NCBI GenBank assembly: GCA_905200615.1 | Contig: CAJKLB010000009.1 | Location: 5,531-69,530 of the forward strand | Direction: 5' to 3' | DNA: 64,000 nt | Source: an uncultured Selenomonadales bacterium | GTDB lineage: Bacteria > Bacillota > Clostridia > Christensenellales > QALW01 | Shown here: positions 19,229-27,904 of the stretch, piece after piece | How positions within the stretch are numbered: position 1 is the stretch's first letter | Layout of the letters: each line of letters starts with the position of its first letter | Notes under the pieces: generated by a model | Seen by the model: the letters and a program-made list of their open reading frames with translations, nothing else | Told to the model about the DNA's origin: nothing | The model's database searches: none | Translations under genes and position numbers: made by a program

Positions 19229-19795
19229 TCAGAGGCCTAAAAAGCCATAGGCGACAAGACCTACTAAGCCTGATCCCAGTAAAATATAAATGGGACTGGG
19301 CTTATATTTTTTTAACACCAATAAGCCAATCAAAAAAACCGCTACGGCTAAAAAATTAAGGTCAGAAATTTGAAGAGAAAACGTTCCGCCCCAGAAAGCT
19401 ACAACAATCAACGTAAGAGCAGCTGCGGCAATTAAGCCTACGACTACGGGGCGCAAACCAGAGAGAATCCGTTGAACAGCGTTTAATTTCCGGAATTTTG
19501 TGTATAGAACGGCTAAAGTCGTAACAATAACGCAGGAAGGAACAATGCAGCCGAAAGTAGCGGCCAGCGCGCCGGGAATTCCCGCAACCTGGGTTCCGAC
19601 AAAAGTAGCGGCATTCAGGGTAATAGGACCGGGGGTCATTTCGGCAATCGTTACAACATCGGCGAATTCTTCCATTGTCAGCCATCCAAATCCGTTCACT
19701 ATTTGACTTTGTATCATCGGCATTGCCGCATAGCCTCCGCCGATGCTGAAAAGCCCTATTTGAAAAAAAGCCCAAAACAATTGTAAATAAATCAT
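19229..19795 (-). CDS. Chromate transporter (short CHR), second subunit
   Basis: The 188-residue membrane protein is a single CHR domain. It has FSIGGGYAAMPMIQSQIV near the start, then EEFADVVTIAEMTPGPITLNAATFVG and six or so hydrophobic helices. It is paired with another short CHR gene directly upstream (4-base gap), the usual two-gene split form in Firmicutes. Together they would make the inverted-topology pair that long CHR proteins carry in one chain. The family can export chromate, but in anaerobic gut-type bacteria the natural anion is not established. Sulfate is a reasonable idea given the sulfatase genes nearby. Confidence 0.9.
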   Translation of the reverse strand: MIYLQLFWAFFQIGLFSIGGGYAAMPMIQSQIVNGFGWLTMEEFADVVTIAEMTPGPITLNAATFVGTQVAGIPGALAATFGCIVPSCVIVTTLAVLYTKFRKLNAVQRILSGLRPVVVGLIAAAALTLIVVAFWGGTFSLQISDLNFLAVAVFLIGLLVLKKYKPSPIYILLGSGLVGLVAYGFLGL

Positions 19796-19799
19796 GCAA

Positions 19800-20351
19800 T
19801 CATCCCTCCTTTTTGAAAAGCAGGAGTCCTGCCAGAGCGCCTACGGCGATAACAAAAATGACATTTACATTAAAAACGGCTACGGCGATAAAGGCTCCGA
19901 GTGTAAGAAGTAGGGGAATGATGCGTTTGTTTTTTATCAGTGTACCCGCCATGGAAATAACGACATCCACAATAACAGCGGCGACGCCGGCCTGCATTCC
20001 TTTCAGTATGCTTTGAATGAAATGGTTTTCTGCAAAAGCGGAATAACCGAAAGATATTATAGAAAGGATGACCAGCGGAGGAAGAATTGTGGCCAGAACT
20101 GCCGTTAAGGCACCTAAAAATCCGGCCAACCGGTATCCTAACAATAACGAAGCATTTACAGCAATCGCACCGGGAGAAGATTGCGCAATCGCCGTAAAAT
20201 CCAGCATCTCTTGTTCATCAATCCAGCCCAGCTCTTCAACAAACTTTTTTCGCATAAGCGAAACGATCACAAAACCTCCGCCAAAAGTGAAAGTGCTGAT
20301 CTGCAATGTGGTTAAGAAGAATTTCAGATAAAATTTAAAGTTTTTTTGCAT
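19800..20351 (-). CDS. Chromate transporter (short CHR), first subunit
   Basis: This 183-residue membrane protein is the first half of the CHR pair: FTFGGGFVIVSLMRKKFVEELGW, then FTAIAQSSPGAIAVNASLLLGYR. The start is the ATG at 20351 (MQKNFKFYLKFF), which has AGAAAGGAG upstream; a longer open frame further upstream has no ribosome binding site. It is translated just before the second subunit. Its proline-glycine signature SSPGAIAVN matches the partner's TPGPITLN, consistent with an ancient duplication. Confidence 0.9.
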   Translation of the reverse strand: MQKNFKFYLKFFLTTLQISTFTFGGGFVIVSLMRKKFVEELGWIDEQEMLDFTAIAQSSPGAIAVNASLLLGYRLAGFLGALTAVLATILPPLVILSIISFGYSAFAENHFIQSILKGMQAGVAAVIVDVVISMAGTLIKNKRIIPLLLTLGAFIAVAVFNVNVIFVIAVGALAGLLLFKKEG

Positions 20352-20779
20352 GAAACGCTCCTTTCTGAGTTTTATATTTATTATACTACTTTTTTTGATA
20401 TAAGTAAAATTGTGAATTTTATAATCTGATTTCATTGTTCCTTAATAAAATAAGGAATGCTGTTGTAAAACAATAGAGTTCAATAAAAAGCGAGGCGGAA
20501 GATTACATCGGTATCAAGAGTGAAATTTTTTGGAGCGTATCGAAAAAGTGGACACGGTTTAAAGATAACGCATTTTTCGTTCAAAAATCAAAAAATTCAG
20601 AACGGAAATTTATTCTCCTAAAATTCCGATATGCTTGAAGGATTTATGTAGATTTTTCTTAAAAACTGTTTTTTATCGCGTTTATCAGCGAAAAAATAAA
20701 ATGCGGCGTTGCCGCCGCAAAAAATTTATTTTAAACTTCTTAGTAATCTGTAGAGAAGTCTTTTTCAGTAAATTTTATT
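20352..20779. other. Gene-free stretch of about 430 bases
   Basis: No intact gene is visible. Near 20441-20456 there is a small TTCCTTA/TAAGGAA inverted repeat. Between about 20500 and 20560 one plus-strand frame reads a short peptide-like stretch broken by stops, perhaps a decayed fragment. The right part holds the terminator of the cysteine desulfurase gene at 20702-20719. Confidence 0.5.
20702..20719 (-). terminator. Terminator of the cysteine desulfurase gene
   Basis: TGCGGCG and CGCCGCA form a 7-pair GC-rich stem with a 4-base loop. On the minus strand it is followed by ATTTTATTTTTT. Confidence 0.75.
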
Positions 20780-21919
20780 TTAAATTTTTTGTGCAATTTC
20801 ACTTACGGCGTTGATTGCAGTTAAAATTTCTTTTTTGGTATTAAAAACGCTGAGGCTTAAACGTACCGCGCCTTGCTTTTCCGTGCCCAAATATCGATGC
20901 ACCATAGGCGCGCAGTGAAATCCGCCCCGGGAAGCGATAGAATATTTTTTATCAAGAATATCCGCAACAAACGCCGAATCGGTATCACCTATATTAAAGG
21001 CGATAACGCCGCTTTTCACTTTTGAAGGGGAATAGACCGTTACACCTTTTATATCGGCAAGACCGTTGCGCAGAAGCTGTGCAAGAAATATTTCATGCGC
21101 CAATATCTTTTCCCGATTTTCTGCGGAAAACAAAATCCCCTTTTCCAGTGCGGCTATATTTTGTGTAGCAAGTGTTCCGCTTTCAAGATAATCCGGCATT
21201 TCCTTCGGTTGCAGAAGCTCTAAGGAGTGACTTCCGGTTCCGCCGTGGCGCAGCGGCCTTGGAAGCGGAGCACCGTCGTTTATAGCAAGCAAACCGATTC
21301 CCTGAGGACCGTATAGGCCTTTATGGCCGGCACAGCATATATAATCAATATTCATATCCGTGGCGTTGATTTCTTGTGTTCCTGCGGCTTGAGCGCAATC
21401 CACAATAAATAATATACCGTATTTTCTGCATACTTTTCCGATTGCTTTTATATCCTGTACATGACCGGTTACGTTTGATACGTAATTTACGATCACAGCT
21501 TTTGTATTTGTCTGGATTTCATTTTCTATTTGTTTGGCGGAAATAGTACCGTTCTCATCGGGAAAAAGAACAGAATATCCTATATCAAAAGTTGTTTTTA
21601 AATATTCAAGCGGCCGCAGAACAGAATTGTGTTCGTAGGCAGTTGTTATGATATGATCACCCGGATAAAAAAGCCCCTTGATGGCAATGTTTAAGGCATC
21701 GGTACAGCCAAAAGTAAAAACGATGTTTTCAATATTTTTTATTCCTAAAAAATCGGCCGCAACAGAACGTGTCTGCATGACGATTTCGGCAGCCTTTAAT
21801 GAGGCTCTATGTCCGCTCCGTCCTGAATTGGCCGAAAAAAAACGAAAAACTTCATTACTGCGCAAGTACACTTCATTAGGTTTGTAAAGCGTAGTGGCAG
21901 CATTGTCAAGATATATCAT
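20780..21919 (-). CDS. Cysteine desulfurase family protein (EF2568/TIGR01977 type)
   Basis: The 379-residue class V aminotransferase begins MIYLDNAATTLYKPNEV. It has the PLP-lysine region YICCAGHKGLYGPQG, TAYEHNSVLRPLEYL and a catalytic-loop cysteine in SRGGFHCAPMVHRYLG. These features fit the EF2568-like branch, which has been linked to selenium or sulfur handling rather than housekeeping IscS. It is transcribed divergently from a DUF3343 gene, a common partner of this branch. There is no scaffold (iscU, sufU) next to it. The start is the first ATG, about 70 bases from the divergent gene. Confidence 0.88.
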   Translation of the reverse strand: MIYLDNAATTLYKPNEVYLRSNEVFRFFSANSGRSGHRASLKAAEIVMQTRSVAADFLGIKNIENIVFTFGCTDALNIAIKGLFYPGDHIITTAYEHNSVLRPLEYLKTTFDIGYSVLFPDENGTISAKQIENEIQTNTKAVIVNYVSNVTGHVQDIKAIGKVCRKYGILFIVDCAQAAGTQEINATDMNIDYICCAGHKGLYGPQGIGLLAINDGAPLPRPLRHGGTGSHSLELLQPKEMPDYLESGTLATQNIAALEKGILFSAENREKILAHEIFLAQLLRNGLADIKGVTVYSPSKVKSGVIAFNIGDTDSAFVADILDKKYSIASRGGFHCAPMVHRYLGTEKQGAVRLSLSVFNTKKEILTAINAVSEIAQKI

Positions 21920-21992
21920 AATGTTTCTCCATTCACTTTTATTTGCTGCACATAATATATTATATTACAGAACTCAATGGGAGGATACAGTT

Positions 21993-22274
21993 ATGGGAGA
22001 GTTTGTTTTGGCCTCGTTTCGTTCAAGGACGCAGGTCATGTATTTTAATCGTATTTTAAACGGTGCAGGAATTAAAAGTGAAATTATCAATACTCCAAGA
22101 GAAATTGCAATAGGTTGCGGCCTTTCGGTAAAGATAGCAAAGTCAGATCTTGCGGCGGCACAGCAGCTGTATAATATTTATCATCCGACAAGCTTTGTGG
22201 GTTTTTATACGGTAGGACCGGATGAGCAAGGCAGAAAAATCATAGCTGTGCGTCAAAGCTGGACGGGAAATTAA
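21993..22274 (+). CDS. DUF3343 protein (putative Se/S carrier-like)
   Basis: The 93-residue protein starts MGEFVLASFRSRTQVMYFNRIL and has the family core IINTPREIAIGCGLSVKI, including the conserved cysteine in GCGLS. This matches DUF3343 (PF11823), small TusA/SirA-sized proteins predicted to carry sulfur or selenium. GGGAGG lies 8 bases before the ATG. It faces a cysteine desulfurase across a 70-base divergent region, so the enzyme may load a persulfide on this cysteine. That link is inferred from gene order. Confidence 0.85.
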   Translation: MGEFVLASFRSRTQVMYFNRILNGAGIKSEIINTPREIAIGCGLSVKIAKSDLAAAQQLYNIYHPTSFVGFYTVGPDEQGRKIIAVRQSWTGN

Positions 22275-22893
22275 ACAGAATGATCAACAAGTAAAAATAT
22301 GAACTAAATTTTAATAATATCGGATAAGTTATTTTCAATAATCGATGAGTATAAAAAAGCCTGATTTTTATGGAATTTGGAAAAACATAGAACAGGAGAA
22401 TTGCAAGACGAAAGAAAAATTCTTTGAATAAAAAGAATTTTTGAGGTATAAATCCGTTAAAAAAGCGTTTCGGTTCTAACTTATTTGTGTAATCTCAAAG
22501 TTCCGGATAAAAAGCAAACGTATGACGATGGTGATTTTTGTATGAATATCCAAGCACTTTAGAGGTTATATGAAAATGATGTTTTGCCTGGTATAAAACA
22601 AAAAATTTATTGTTTGGTAGGAAAGAATCATTTTTATTAAAAATACAGATATTTTTTATAAATGTCATTCGTTTTATAACCAAACACTTACGCGCTGAAC
22701 GAAGCGACTGTTAAATTTTTATGGTTTTAACCTTAAAAATATTTTATTTTTTGGAGCAACAGAAATTCTTTTTTTGTTTTACGCAAGCCGTATTCATTCA
22801 AAAAAAAACAAAAAGAGCTGCAGAAAATTATCTTTTATAAAACTGCTGCAACTCTTTTTTTGCTTGATTTTTACGTTGCTTTTTGCAAAAAAA
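22275..22893. other. About 620 bases without an intact gene; possible decayed gene
   Basis: No complete gene is seen. From about 22503 to 22740 one plus-strand frame reads protein-like segments (for example RLYENDVLPGIKQKIYCLVG and NTYALNEATVKFLWF) separated by stop codons. This suggests a degraded coding region, though it could be chance. A minus-strand frame of 62 codons over the same place lacks a ribosome binding site and is not called. The right end contains the FAD-oxidoreductase terminator. Confidence 0.4.
22811..22858 (-). terminator. Terminator of the FAD oxidoreductase gene
   Basis: On the minus strand AAAAGAGTTGCAG pairs with CTGCAGCTCTTTT (one G-U pair) across a 22-base AT-rich loop, followed by a T run. 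The unpaired base lies on the plus-strand RNA, which favours minus-strand use. Confidence 0.65.
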
Positions 22894-24159
22894 TTATATT
22901 GCGGCGCCGTCCTTTATTAATTGCTGCCGCAAAGCAGAAATATCAATTTCCAAAGGTTTAAGGTTTTGCTCAGCCGCCAATGCCGCTGCGGTTCCGGCAG
23001 CTTGGCCGATACAGCAAACAATGGGCATAATACGTATAGAGGCCTGTGCTTCATGCGTAACGGAAATACATCTTCCGGCCACCAGCAAATTATCGATATT
23101 CTGCGGAAGCAAAGAGCGATAGGGAATACTGTAATACTTTCCTTGCGGAAAAAAATAATGGCTGGTACCGCTGCCTTCGGGATTATGAATATCGATATCG
23201 TAATTACCCAAAGCAATAGAATCTTCAAATTGAACGCAATTGATTAAATCTTCTTGACTCAATTTATAAATACCGTCAATCATCCGGCTTTCACGAACGC
23301 CGATTTCCGAGGCGGTGGACAAAAGTATGCCGTTTGCAAAAGAAGTAAAATTTTCTTTCAAAAAATTGAACAGTTCAAATACTTGTTCCCTTGCTTCTAT
23401 TTCTGCTTTTGTAATATCAAAGGCGTCCGTGGGATTCCGTTTTACGATACGAGTGGAATTGAAATGAATTACATTTTCCATAGTGTTAGGAAACACCAAA
23501 ATATCCTCGCGCGGATTTTTTATTTTTCCTTGTTTTTGAAATTCATTGTAAAGCGCGTTGATTTCCTGTCTCTGCCGGTTGAATTCTTTTATGTCTACAT
23601 TTCCTATCCGAAAACTTAACGTCATAGGCTGGCATAAATGATCCTCACTGCGGCCGAGCGTATAAGGGCAGCCGGCTTTATAGGCAATATCGGCATCGCC
23701 GGTTGCATCGATAAAATAGCGCGCCTCTAAATCCATGAGTCCTGATTTATTAGCTACTGTTATTTGGGTAATTCGCTGTTCTTCTTTTTTTGTTTGCGTA
23801 ATGTAAGAATGAAATAATAAATCTACTCCGGCATCTGACGCCATGCGGTTTAAAATCAGTTTTAAATATTCTTCATTAAAGCACTGGGTTTCTTCAATGG
23901 ATTTGTTTTGATACAATCCCCCCATTTCTTCAAGGCTTCGGGTTATTTCCTCAAAAATACCTTGACTTAAATAAAAACGTTTTCCGTCTTTTATCGTCCA
24001 GTAAGGCATAAAGGGATTGATTAAACAATTTACGCATGTTCCGCCCAAAGCGTTTGCTTTTTCCACAAGCAGCACCGACGCCCCCATCCGCGCCGCGGCA
24101 ATAGCGGCGGCTGCTCCGGCAAAGCCGCCTCCGGCTACAATTACATCATATTGTTTCAT
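22894..24159 (-). CDS. FAD-dependent oxidoreductase (PF12831-like)
   Basis: The 421-residue protein starts MKQYDVIVAGGGFAGAAAAI, a Rossmann FAD-binding motif, followed by VLLVEKANALGG. A later YFIDATGDADIAYKAGCPY and the C-terminal LLVAGRCISVTHEAQASIR and GQAAGTAAALA are typical of the FAD_oxidored family, whose members are mostly of unknown substrate. There is no signal peptide. ATG 24159 has GGGAAG upstream; the frame extends further 5' but without a start signal. It is single and flanked by a DUF421 gene in the same direction 137 bases away, so joint transcription is uncertain. Confidence 0.88.
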   Translation of the reverse strand: MKQYDVIVAGGGFAGAAAAIAAARMGASVLLVEKANALGGTCVNCLINPFMPYWTIKDGKRFYLSQGIFEEITRSLEEMGGLYQNKSIEETQCFNEEYLKLILNRMASDAGVDLLFHSYITQTKKEEQRITQITVANKSGLMDLEARYFIDATGDADIAYKAGCPYTLGRSEDHLCQPMTLSFRIGNVDIKEFNRQRQEINALYNEFQKQGKIKNPREDILVFPNTMENVIHFNSTRIVKRNPTDAFDITKAEIEAREQVFELFNFLKENFTSFANGILLSTASEIGVRESRMIDGIYKLSQEDLINCVQFEDSIALGNYDIDIHNPEGSGTSHYFFPQGKYYSIPYRSLLPQNIDNLLVAGRCISVTHEAQASIRIMPIVCCIGQAAGTAAALAAEQNLKPLEIDISALRQQLIKDGAAI

Positions 24160-24296
24160 TTTTTCACTTCCCGTATTTTTTATAACAGTATAAAATAAAA
24201 TACGGTTTTTCTCAAGACGAATGTTGAAAATTATAAGACAGATTTTGCACTGTTGATTTACGCAGCAAGAAAACAAAATATTTCGGCGTATAAAAT

Positions 24297-24989
24297 TTAA
24301 ATCAGTACCGAATTTTTTTCGCTTTTTTTATAAATGCGAAGGGTACTGTTATCACAGATGACGGCTAAAAAAATATCTTCTTTTTTTATGTTTTGTTTTG
24401 CAAGTTCTTTTTCCAGCCATTTTTCATTTTTTTTGCAAAACTTTAGATTTTTAGTAAATACTCTTCCGTCGGCAATCACACTAACATCCGGATAGGCCTG
24501 AGCAACTTGTACATTCATATCTTTCGGTGTTGCGGGACGGGCGGTGCTTACCGGTAAAATACTGATTTTTCCGTTTCGTTCAAAGACGGCTAATTGAATG
24601 TCCGCTAAATTAAAAAAACCTTTCTGCCGACAGGAACAAAGAAACTCTCCGATATCTATTTTTGCTTTCTTAAAGCTTTCTTTGTATAAAATTCCGTTTT
24701 CCATTAAAATATATGTTTTTCCTTCTAAAAAAACTTGAAGTATGGAAAATTTGTTTGAAAGGTAAGGCATACATGCCGTTAATATGCCGTAGATGGTCAT
24801 GGCAATCAAAGGTTCTGCAATATTTTCAATATTGATAGCGAATTCCGCGGCAATGGATCCTATGGTAATACTGCTGATATAATCAAAAATTCCCATTTCG
24901 GAAATCTGACGGTTTCCCGTAAGTTTAGTAAGAAAGAATAAATAAAGAAAAGAGCCTGCTGATGTAAATACGATAAATAAATAATTCAT
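24297..24989 (-). CDS. DUF421 (YetF-type) membrane protein
   Basis: The 230-residue protein has three N-terminal membrane helices including LTKLTGNRQISEMGIFDYISSITIGSIAAEFA, then a cytoplasmic alpha/beta domain with KAKIDIGEFLCSCRQKGFFNLADIQLAVFE. Both are hallmarks of DUF421/YetF. Members of this family are common in spore formers and some contribute to spore membrane or germination functions, but a general role is not known. The gene is divergent from the solute-binding-like gene at 25047. Confidence 0.88.
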   Translation of the reverse strand: MNYLFIVFTSAGSFLYLFFLTKLTGNRQISEMGIFDYISSITIGSIAAEFAINIENIAEPLIAMTIYGILTACMPYLSNKFSILQVFLEGKTYILMENGILYKESFKKAKIDIGEFLCSCRQKGFFNLADIQLAVFERNGKISILPVSTARPATPKDMNVQVAQAYPDVSVIADGRVFTKNLKFCKKNEKWLEKELAKQNIKKEDIFLAVICDNSTLRIYKKSEKNSVLI

Positions 24990-25046
24990 AAAAATTCTCC
25001 GTTATTTGAATACCTTTTTGTGCATATGCTTAATCGGTGATAGTAT

Positions 25047-26171
25047 ATGAAAAATATTTTTAGGGGATTCGTTGCTATAATTATTATCCTTTTTATGATT
25101 TTTACTCCCCGATTTTTGCTTCCCGCATTAAATGCGGATGTTATCAGTGACGAGATGTATGCACGAAGAGAAAAATTCTACTACGGTGTAATCAACGTCT
25201 GGCAAGTTGATTGCTTTGACGGCGGTACCGGCAGCCGCGCTATTTGGTTAAAAAATATATGTTCCGGTTTTGAAAGACAATATAACGGCGTTTATATCAA
25301 TGTAGAATCGATTTCTCTTACGATGGCGAATCAATTGATTTCAGAGGGAAAAAAACTGCCGGATATTATTTCTTTCGGCTCAGGAATTGCTCTGAGTTCG
25401 GAAAATTTTGAACCTTTATCTTTAAACTTAACACAGGTGCGCAGTGAAATTTTAGATGTGTGCGGTGAAACAGCCGTTCCCTGGTGTATGGGGGCGTATT
25501 TTATGATTTCCTGTGACGGAGATAAAAATCACTGGGGAAACGACGGAAGAGTTGTATCGAATAAAAAGAGCAGCAAAACGGTTTATTCTGTGGGAATTGC
25601 CGAACGTGCGGGCTATCTCGCGCCTCTGGCGCTGATTCAGTACTGCGGGGAAGAAAATTTATCTGCTTTTCATCAGGAACTTTCGGTTTGCAGCGGTACA
25701 TCACAGGAAATGTTTGAAGCCTATAATTATTCTCAAAAAATAAATCATATGTTAGGCACACAAAGGGATCTTTATCGTTTAAACGCCGCTGACAGCCGTG
25801 AAATGGGAAGAAGCAGCACGCTTTCGCTTTTGAGCGGCTACAACGATTTGTTTCAATATATCGGCATTCTGAAAACCGAGGATGAAAAAAAAGTTTATAC
25901 GATGAATGCGTTTATTCAATATTTGCTGGAGGAAAGCCAACAAAGCAAGCTGGGGGAGATCGGACTTTTTCCGGTAAACAGCAGTGCGACGCCGGAATAT
26001 AATAATCAATATATGCTTGAGGCATGGGAACAGGTAAAAAAGTCTTCGTTTCATTGCCGAAGCTTGGTATTTGAAGGGGAATATGCGCAGCAGCTGAATC
26101 AAAAAATCTTTTCTTGGCTGAAGGGATCGGAAGAAAAGCCGGAGGAAATGTTAAAAAATCTTATTGAATAA
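25047..26171 (+). CDS. Membrane-anchored extracellular solute-binding-like protein
   Basis: The 374-residue protein has an N-terminal hydrophobic segment (residues about 5-25) with no lipobox cysteine, so it is probably held by an uncleaved signal anchor. The exported part contains a pattern seen in family 1 extracellular solute-binding proteins: ENISGFERQ-like start (here NICSGFERQYNGVYINVESI), then ISEGKKLPDIISFGSG and a late VNSSATPEYNNQYM. No permease or ATPase is next to it, so it is an orphan, perhaps sensing rather than transporting. The promoter of murB overlaps its last codons. Confidence 0.7.
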   Translation: MKNIFRGFVAIIIILFMIFTPRFLLPALNADVISDEMYARREKFYYGVINVWQVDCFDGGTGSRAIWLKNICSGFERQYNGVYINVESISLTMANQLISEGKKLPDIISFGSGIALSSENFEPLSLNLTQVRSEILDVCGETAVPWCMGAYFMISCDGDKNHWGNDGRVVSNKKSSKTVYSVGIAERAGYLAPLALIQYCGEENLSAFHQELSVCSGTSQEMFEAYNYSQKINHMLGTQRDLYRLNAADSREMGRSSTLSLLSGYNDLFQYIGILKTEDEKKVYTMNAFIQYLLEESQQSKLGEIGLFPVNSSATPEYNNQYMLEAWEQVKKSSFHCRSLVFEGEYAQQLNQKIFSWLKGSEEKPEEMLKNLIE

Positions 26172-26192
26172 ATTCCTGTTTTGCGGTATAAT
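26164..26192 (+). promoter_or_regulatory. Promoter of the murB-dnaE gene block
   Basis: TTGAAT (26164-26169) overlaps the end of the upstream gene; after 17 bases comes TATAAT (26187-26192), then GGGAGGA and the murB ATG. Confidence 0.8.
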
Positions 26193-26221
26193 AATTGAGA
26201 ATATAGTTCGGGAGGAACAGC

Positions 26222-27130
26222 ATGTCTGTTGATCAGTTAAAAGAGTTTATCGCCCATAACGGTTTTGATTATATTTTTGATGTACCTATGAAAAATTATA
26301 CGACTTTAAAAATCGGCGGCAAAGCGGATATTATTGTACAGCCACGTTCAGCTGATGAGCTGGAACAACTGATTTTAAAAGCAAAGCAATATACTTCGCC
26401 TATATATTTTATGGGAAACGGATCCAATATTTTGGTAAAGGATAACGGCGTAAGAGGCATGATTATCAAATTCGGTGCGAATATGGCATCAACCGAAATT
26501 GACGGGAATATCATTTCGGCCGGTGCCGGTATCAGTATGGCGCATTTGGCATCTATTGCGGCAGAAAATTCTCTTGCGGGGTTTGAGTTTGCCTCAGGGA
26601 TTCCCGGCACCTTGGGCGGAGGAATTGTGATGAATGCCGGAGCTTATAAGGGGGAAATGGGCGATGTTGTCATTGAGGCAACCGCTTTGTGCGGCGATAG
26701 TTCCGTTGCGGTTTTAAAAAAAGAGGATTTGGATTTTTCTTATCGGCATAGTTGCTTTACCGGAAGCAATATGCTGGTTTTATCCGCAAAACTGTTGTTG
26801 CAAAAAGGAAATAAAGAAGAGATTAAAAGCCGGATTCGCGAACTTGCGCAAAAACGTCGGACAACACAGCCTCTGGAATATCCCAGTGCAGGAAGCGCTT
26901 TTAAACGTCCGGCCAGCGGTTATGCGGCGGCGATGATTGATTCCTGCGGATTAAAGGGATATTGTGTGGGAGATGCGCAGGTATCGGAAAAGCACGCCGG
27001 TTTTGTTGTCAATAAGGGAAATGCTACGGCAAGAGATGTTATAGAGCTGCTTACATATATACAAAAAACAGTAAAAGAAAATTTCAATACGGTTCTGGAA
27101 CCGGAAATTATTATAATGGGCGAGGATTAA
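26222..27130 (+). CDS. murB: UDP-N-acetylenolpyruvoylglucosamine reductase
   Basis: The 302-residue FAD enzyme reduces UDP-GlcNAc-enolpyruvate to UDP-MurNAc with NADPH, the second committed step of peptidoglycan synthesis. Seen are the N-terminal YTTLKIGGKADIIVQPRS, the FAD-binding MGNGSNILVKD, SGIPGTLGGGIVMNAGAYKGE, the proton-donor serine in YPSAGSAFKRP and the C-terminal EPEIIIMGE glutamate. The lengths and motifs are those of the type IIa enzyme of Gram-positives. It opens a tight gene run (PHP, rapZ, whiA, HPr-like, dnaE) and is the only one with an evident promoter. Confidence 0.96.
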   Translation: MSVDQLKEFIAHNGFDYIFDVPMKNYTTLKIGGKADIIVQPRSADELEQLILKAKQYTSPIYFMGNGSNILVKDNGVRGMIIKFGANMASTEIDGNIISAGAGISMAHLASIAAENSLAGFEFASGIPGTLGGGIVMNAGAYKGEMGDVVIEATALCGDSSVAVLKKEDLDFSYRHSCFTGSNMLVLSAKLLLQKGNKEEIKSRIRELAQKRRTTQPLEYPSAGSAFKRPASGYAAAMIDSCGLKGYCVGDAQVSEKHAGFVVNKGNATARDVIELLTYIQKTVKENFNTVLEPEIIIMGED

Positions 27131-27133
27131 ACA

Positions 27134-27904
27134 TTGATCACAGGGGATTATCATACGCACGGCAGTTTCAGCCATGGCAAGGGCAGCGCAATGGAAAATG
27201 CGAAAGAAGCGCATCTTAAACAGTTAAAAAGTATTGCCATTACGGAACATGGTATGTACACCCTGATCGGCGGGCTGCGGGCAAAACAGATAGAGAAAGC
27301 GCGTGCGGAAATCGCCGACGCCCATCAAAAGTATCCCGATATAAAAATTTATTTCGGCATTGAAGCCAACTTGATTTCTCCGGAAGGAGACATTGATATT
27401 CCGGATGCCTTTAAAAATGAGTTTGAGATGGTTTTACTGGGCCTGCATTATTTTATAAAAGGAACCGGACTTAGAAATATCGCAAATATTATATGGAAAA
27501 ACTTGTTCAGAAAATTTATTCGGCAAAAAAATAAGCTTTGCCAAATGAATACGCAAGCCCTGATCAAAGCAATGCATAAATATGATATTGACGCCCTGGC
27601 ACATTTAGGGACAAGCATGCCCGATTACGATATTATGGCCGTGGCTAAGGCGGCGGAAGAAACCGATACCTGTATTGAACTGAACAATAAACACTGTTCT
27701 CTTTCTGTAGAGCAGTTAAAACAGCTGGCGGAGACGAATGTTAAATTTTTATTAAATTCAGATGCTCACGAACCCAAGGATGTAGGAATGACGGAACAGG
27801 CTGAGGCACTTGCAAGAGAAGCCGGCATTCGGGTGGAAAATATTTTGAATCTTGCGCCAAATGAATATATTCCCAAACGCTTACGAGGAGGGGGGCAAGT
27901 ATGA
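27134..27904 (+). CDS. PHP-domain phosphoesterase, TTG start
   Basis: The 256-residue protein is a PHP-domain metallo-phosphatase: DYHTHGSFSHGKGS at the start, ITEHGMYT, FGIEANL and NSDAHEPKDVG supply the metal ligands. It resembles histidinol-phosphatase-like and YcdX-like proteins, but histidine genes are absent and the substrate is unknown. The start is TTG at 27134, 8 bases after GAGGA; no ATG is better placed. It overlaps rapZ by 4 bases. PHP genes at this spot are common in Clostridia. Confidence 0.88.
   Translation: MITGDYHTHGSFSHGKGSAMENAKEAHLKQLKSIAITEHGMYTLIGGLRAKQIEKARAEIADAHQKYPDIKIYFGIEANLISPEGDIDIPDAFKNEFEMVLLGLHYFIKGTGLRNIANIIWKNLFRKFIRQKNKLCQMNTQALIKAMHKYDIDALAHLGTSMPDYDIMAVAKAAEETDTCIELNNKHCSLSVEQLKQLAETNVKFLLNSDAHEPKDVGMTEQAEALAREAGIRVENILNLAPNEYIPKRLRGGGQV

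Noticed and set aside
19362..19799. Minus-strand open frame of 145 codons over the chromate transporter gene
   Set aside because: It lies in another frame of a well-supported CHR membrane protein and its composition (many Cys, Arg, Ser) is that of a shadow frame.
20500..20560. Insertion sequence remnant in the gap after the chromate transporter genes
   Set aside because: Only a short stop-broken peptide-like stretch is visible, with no terminal repeats or recognisable transposase motif.
22495..22683. Minus-strand open frame of 62 codons in the gap after the DUF3343 gene
   Set aside because: No ribosome binding site, unusual composition, and it lies opposite the decayed-looking frame; not convincing as a gene.
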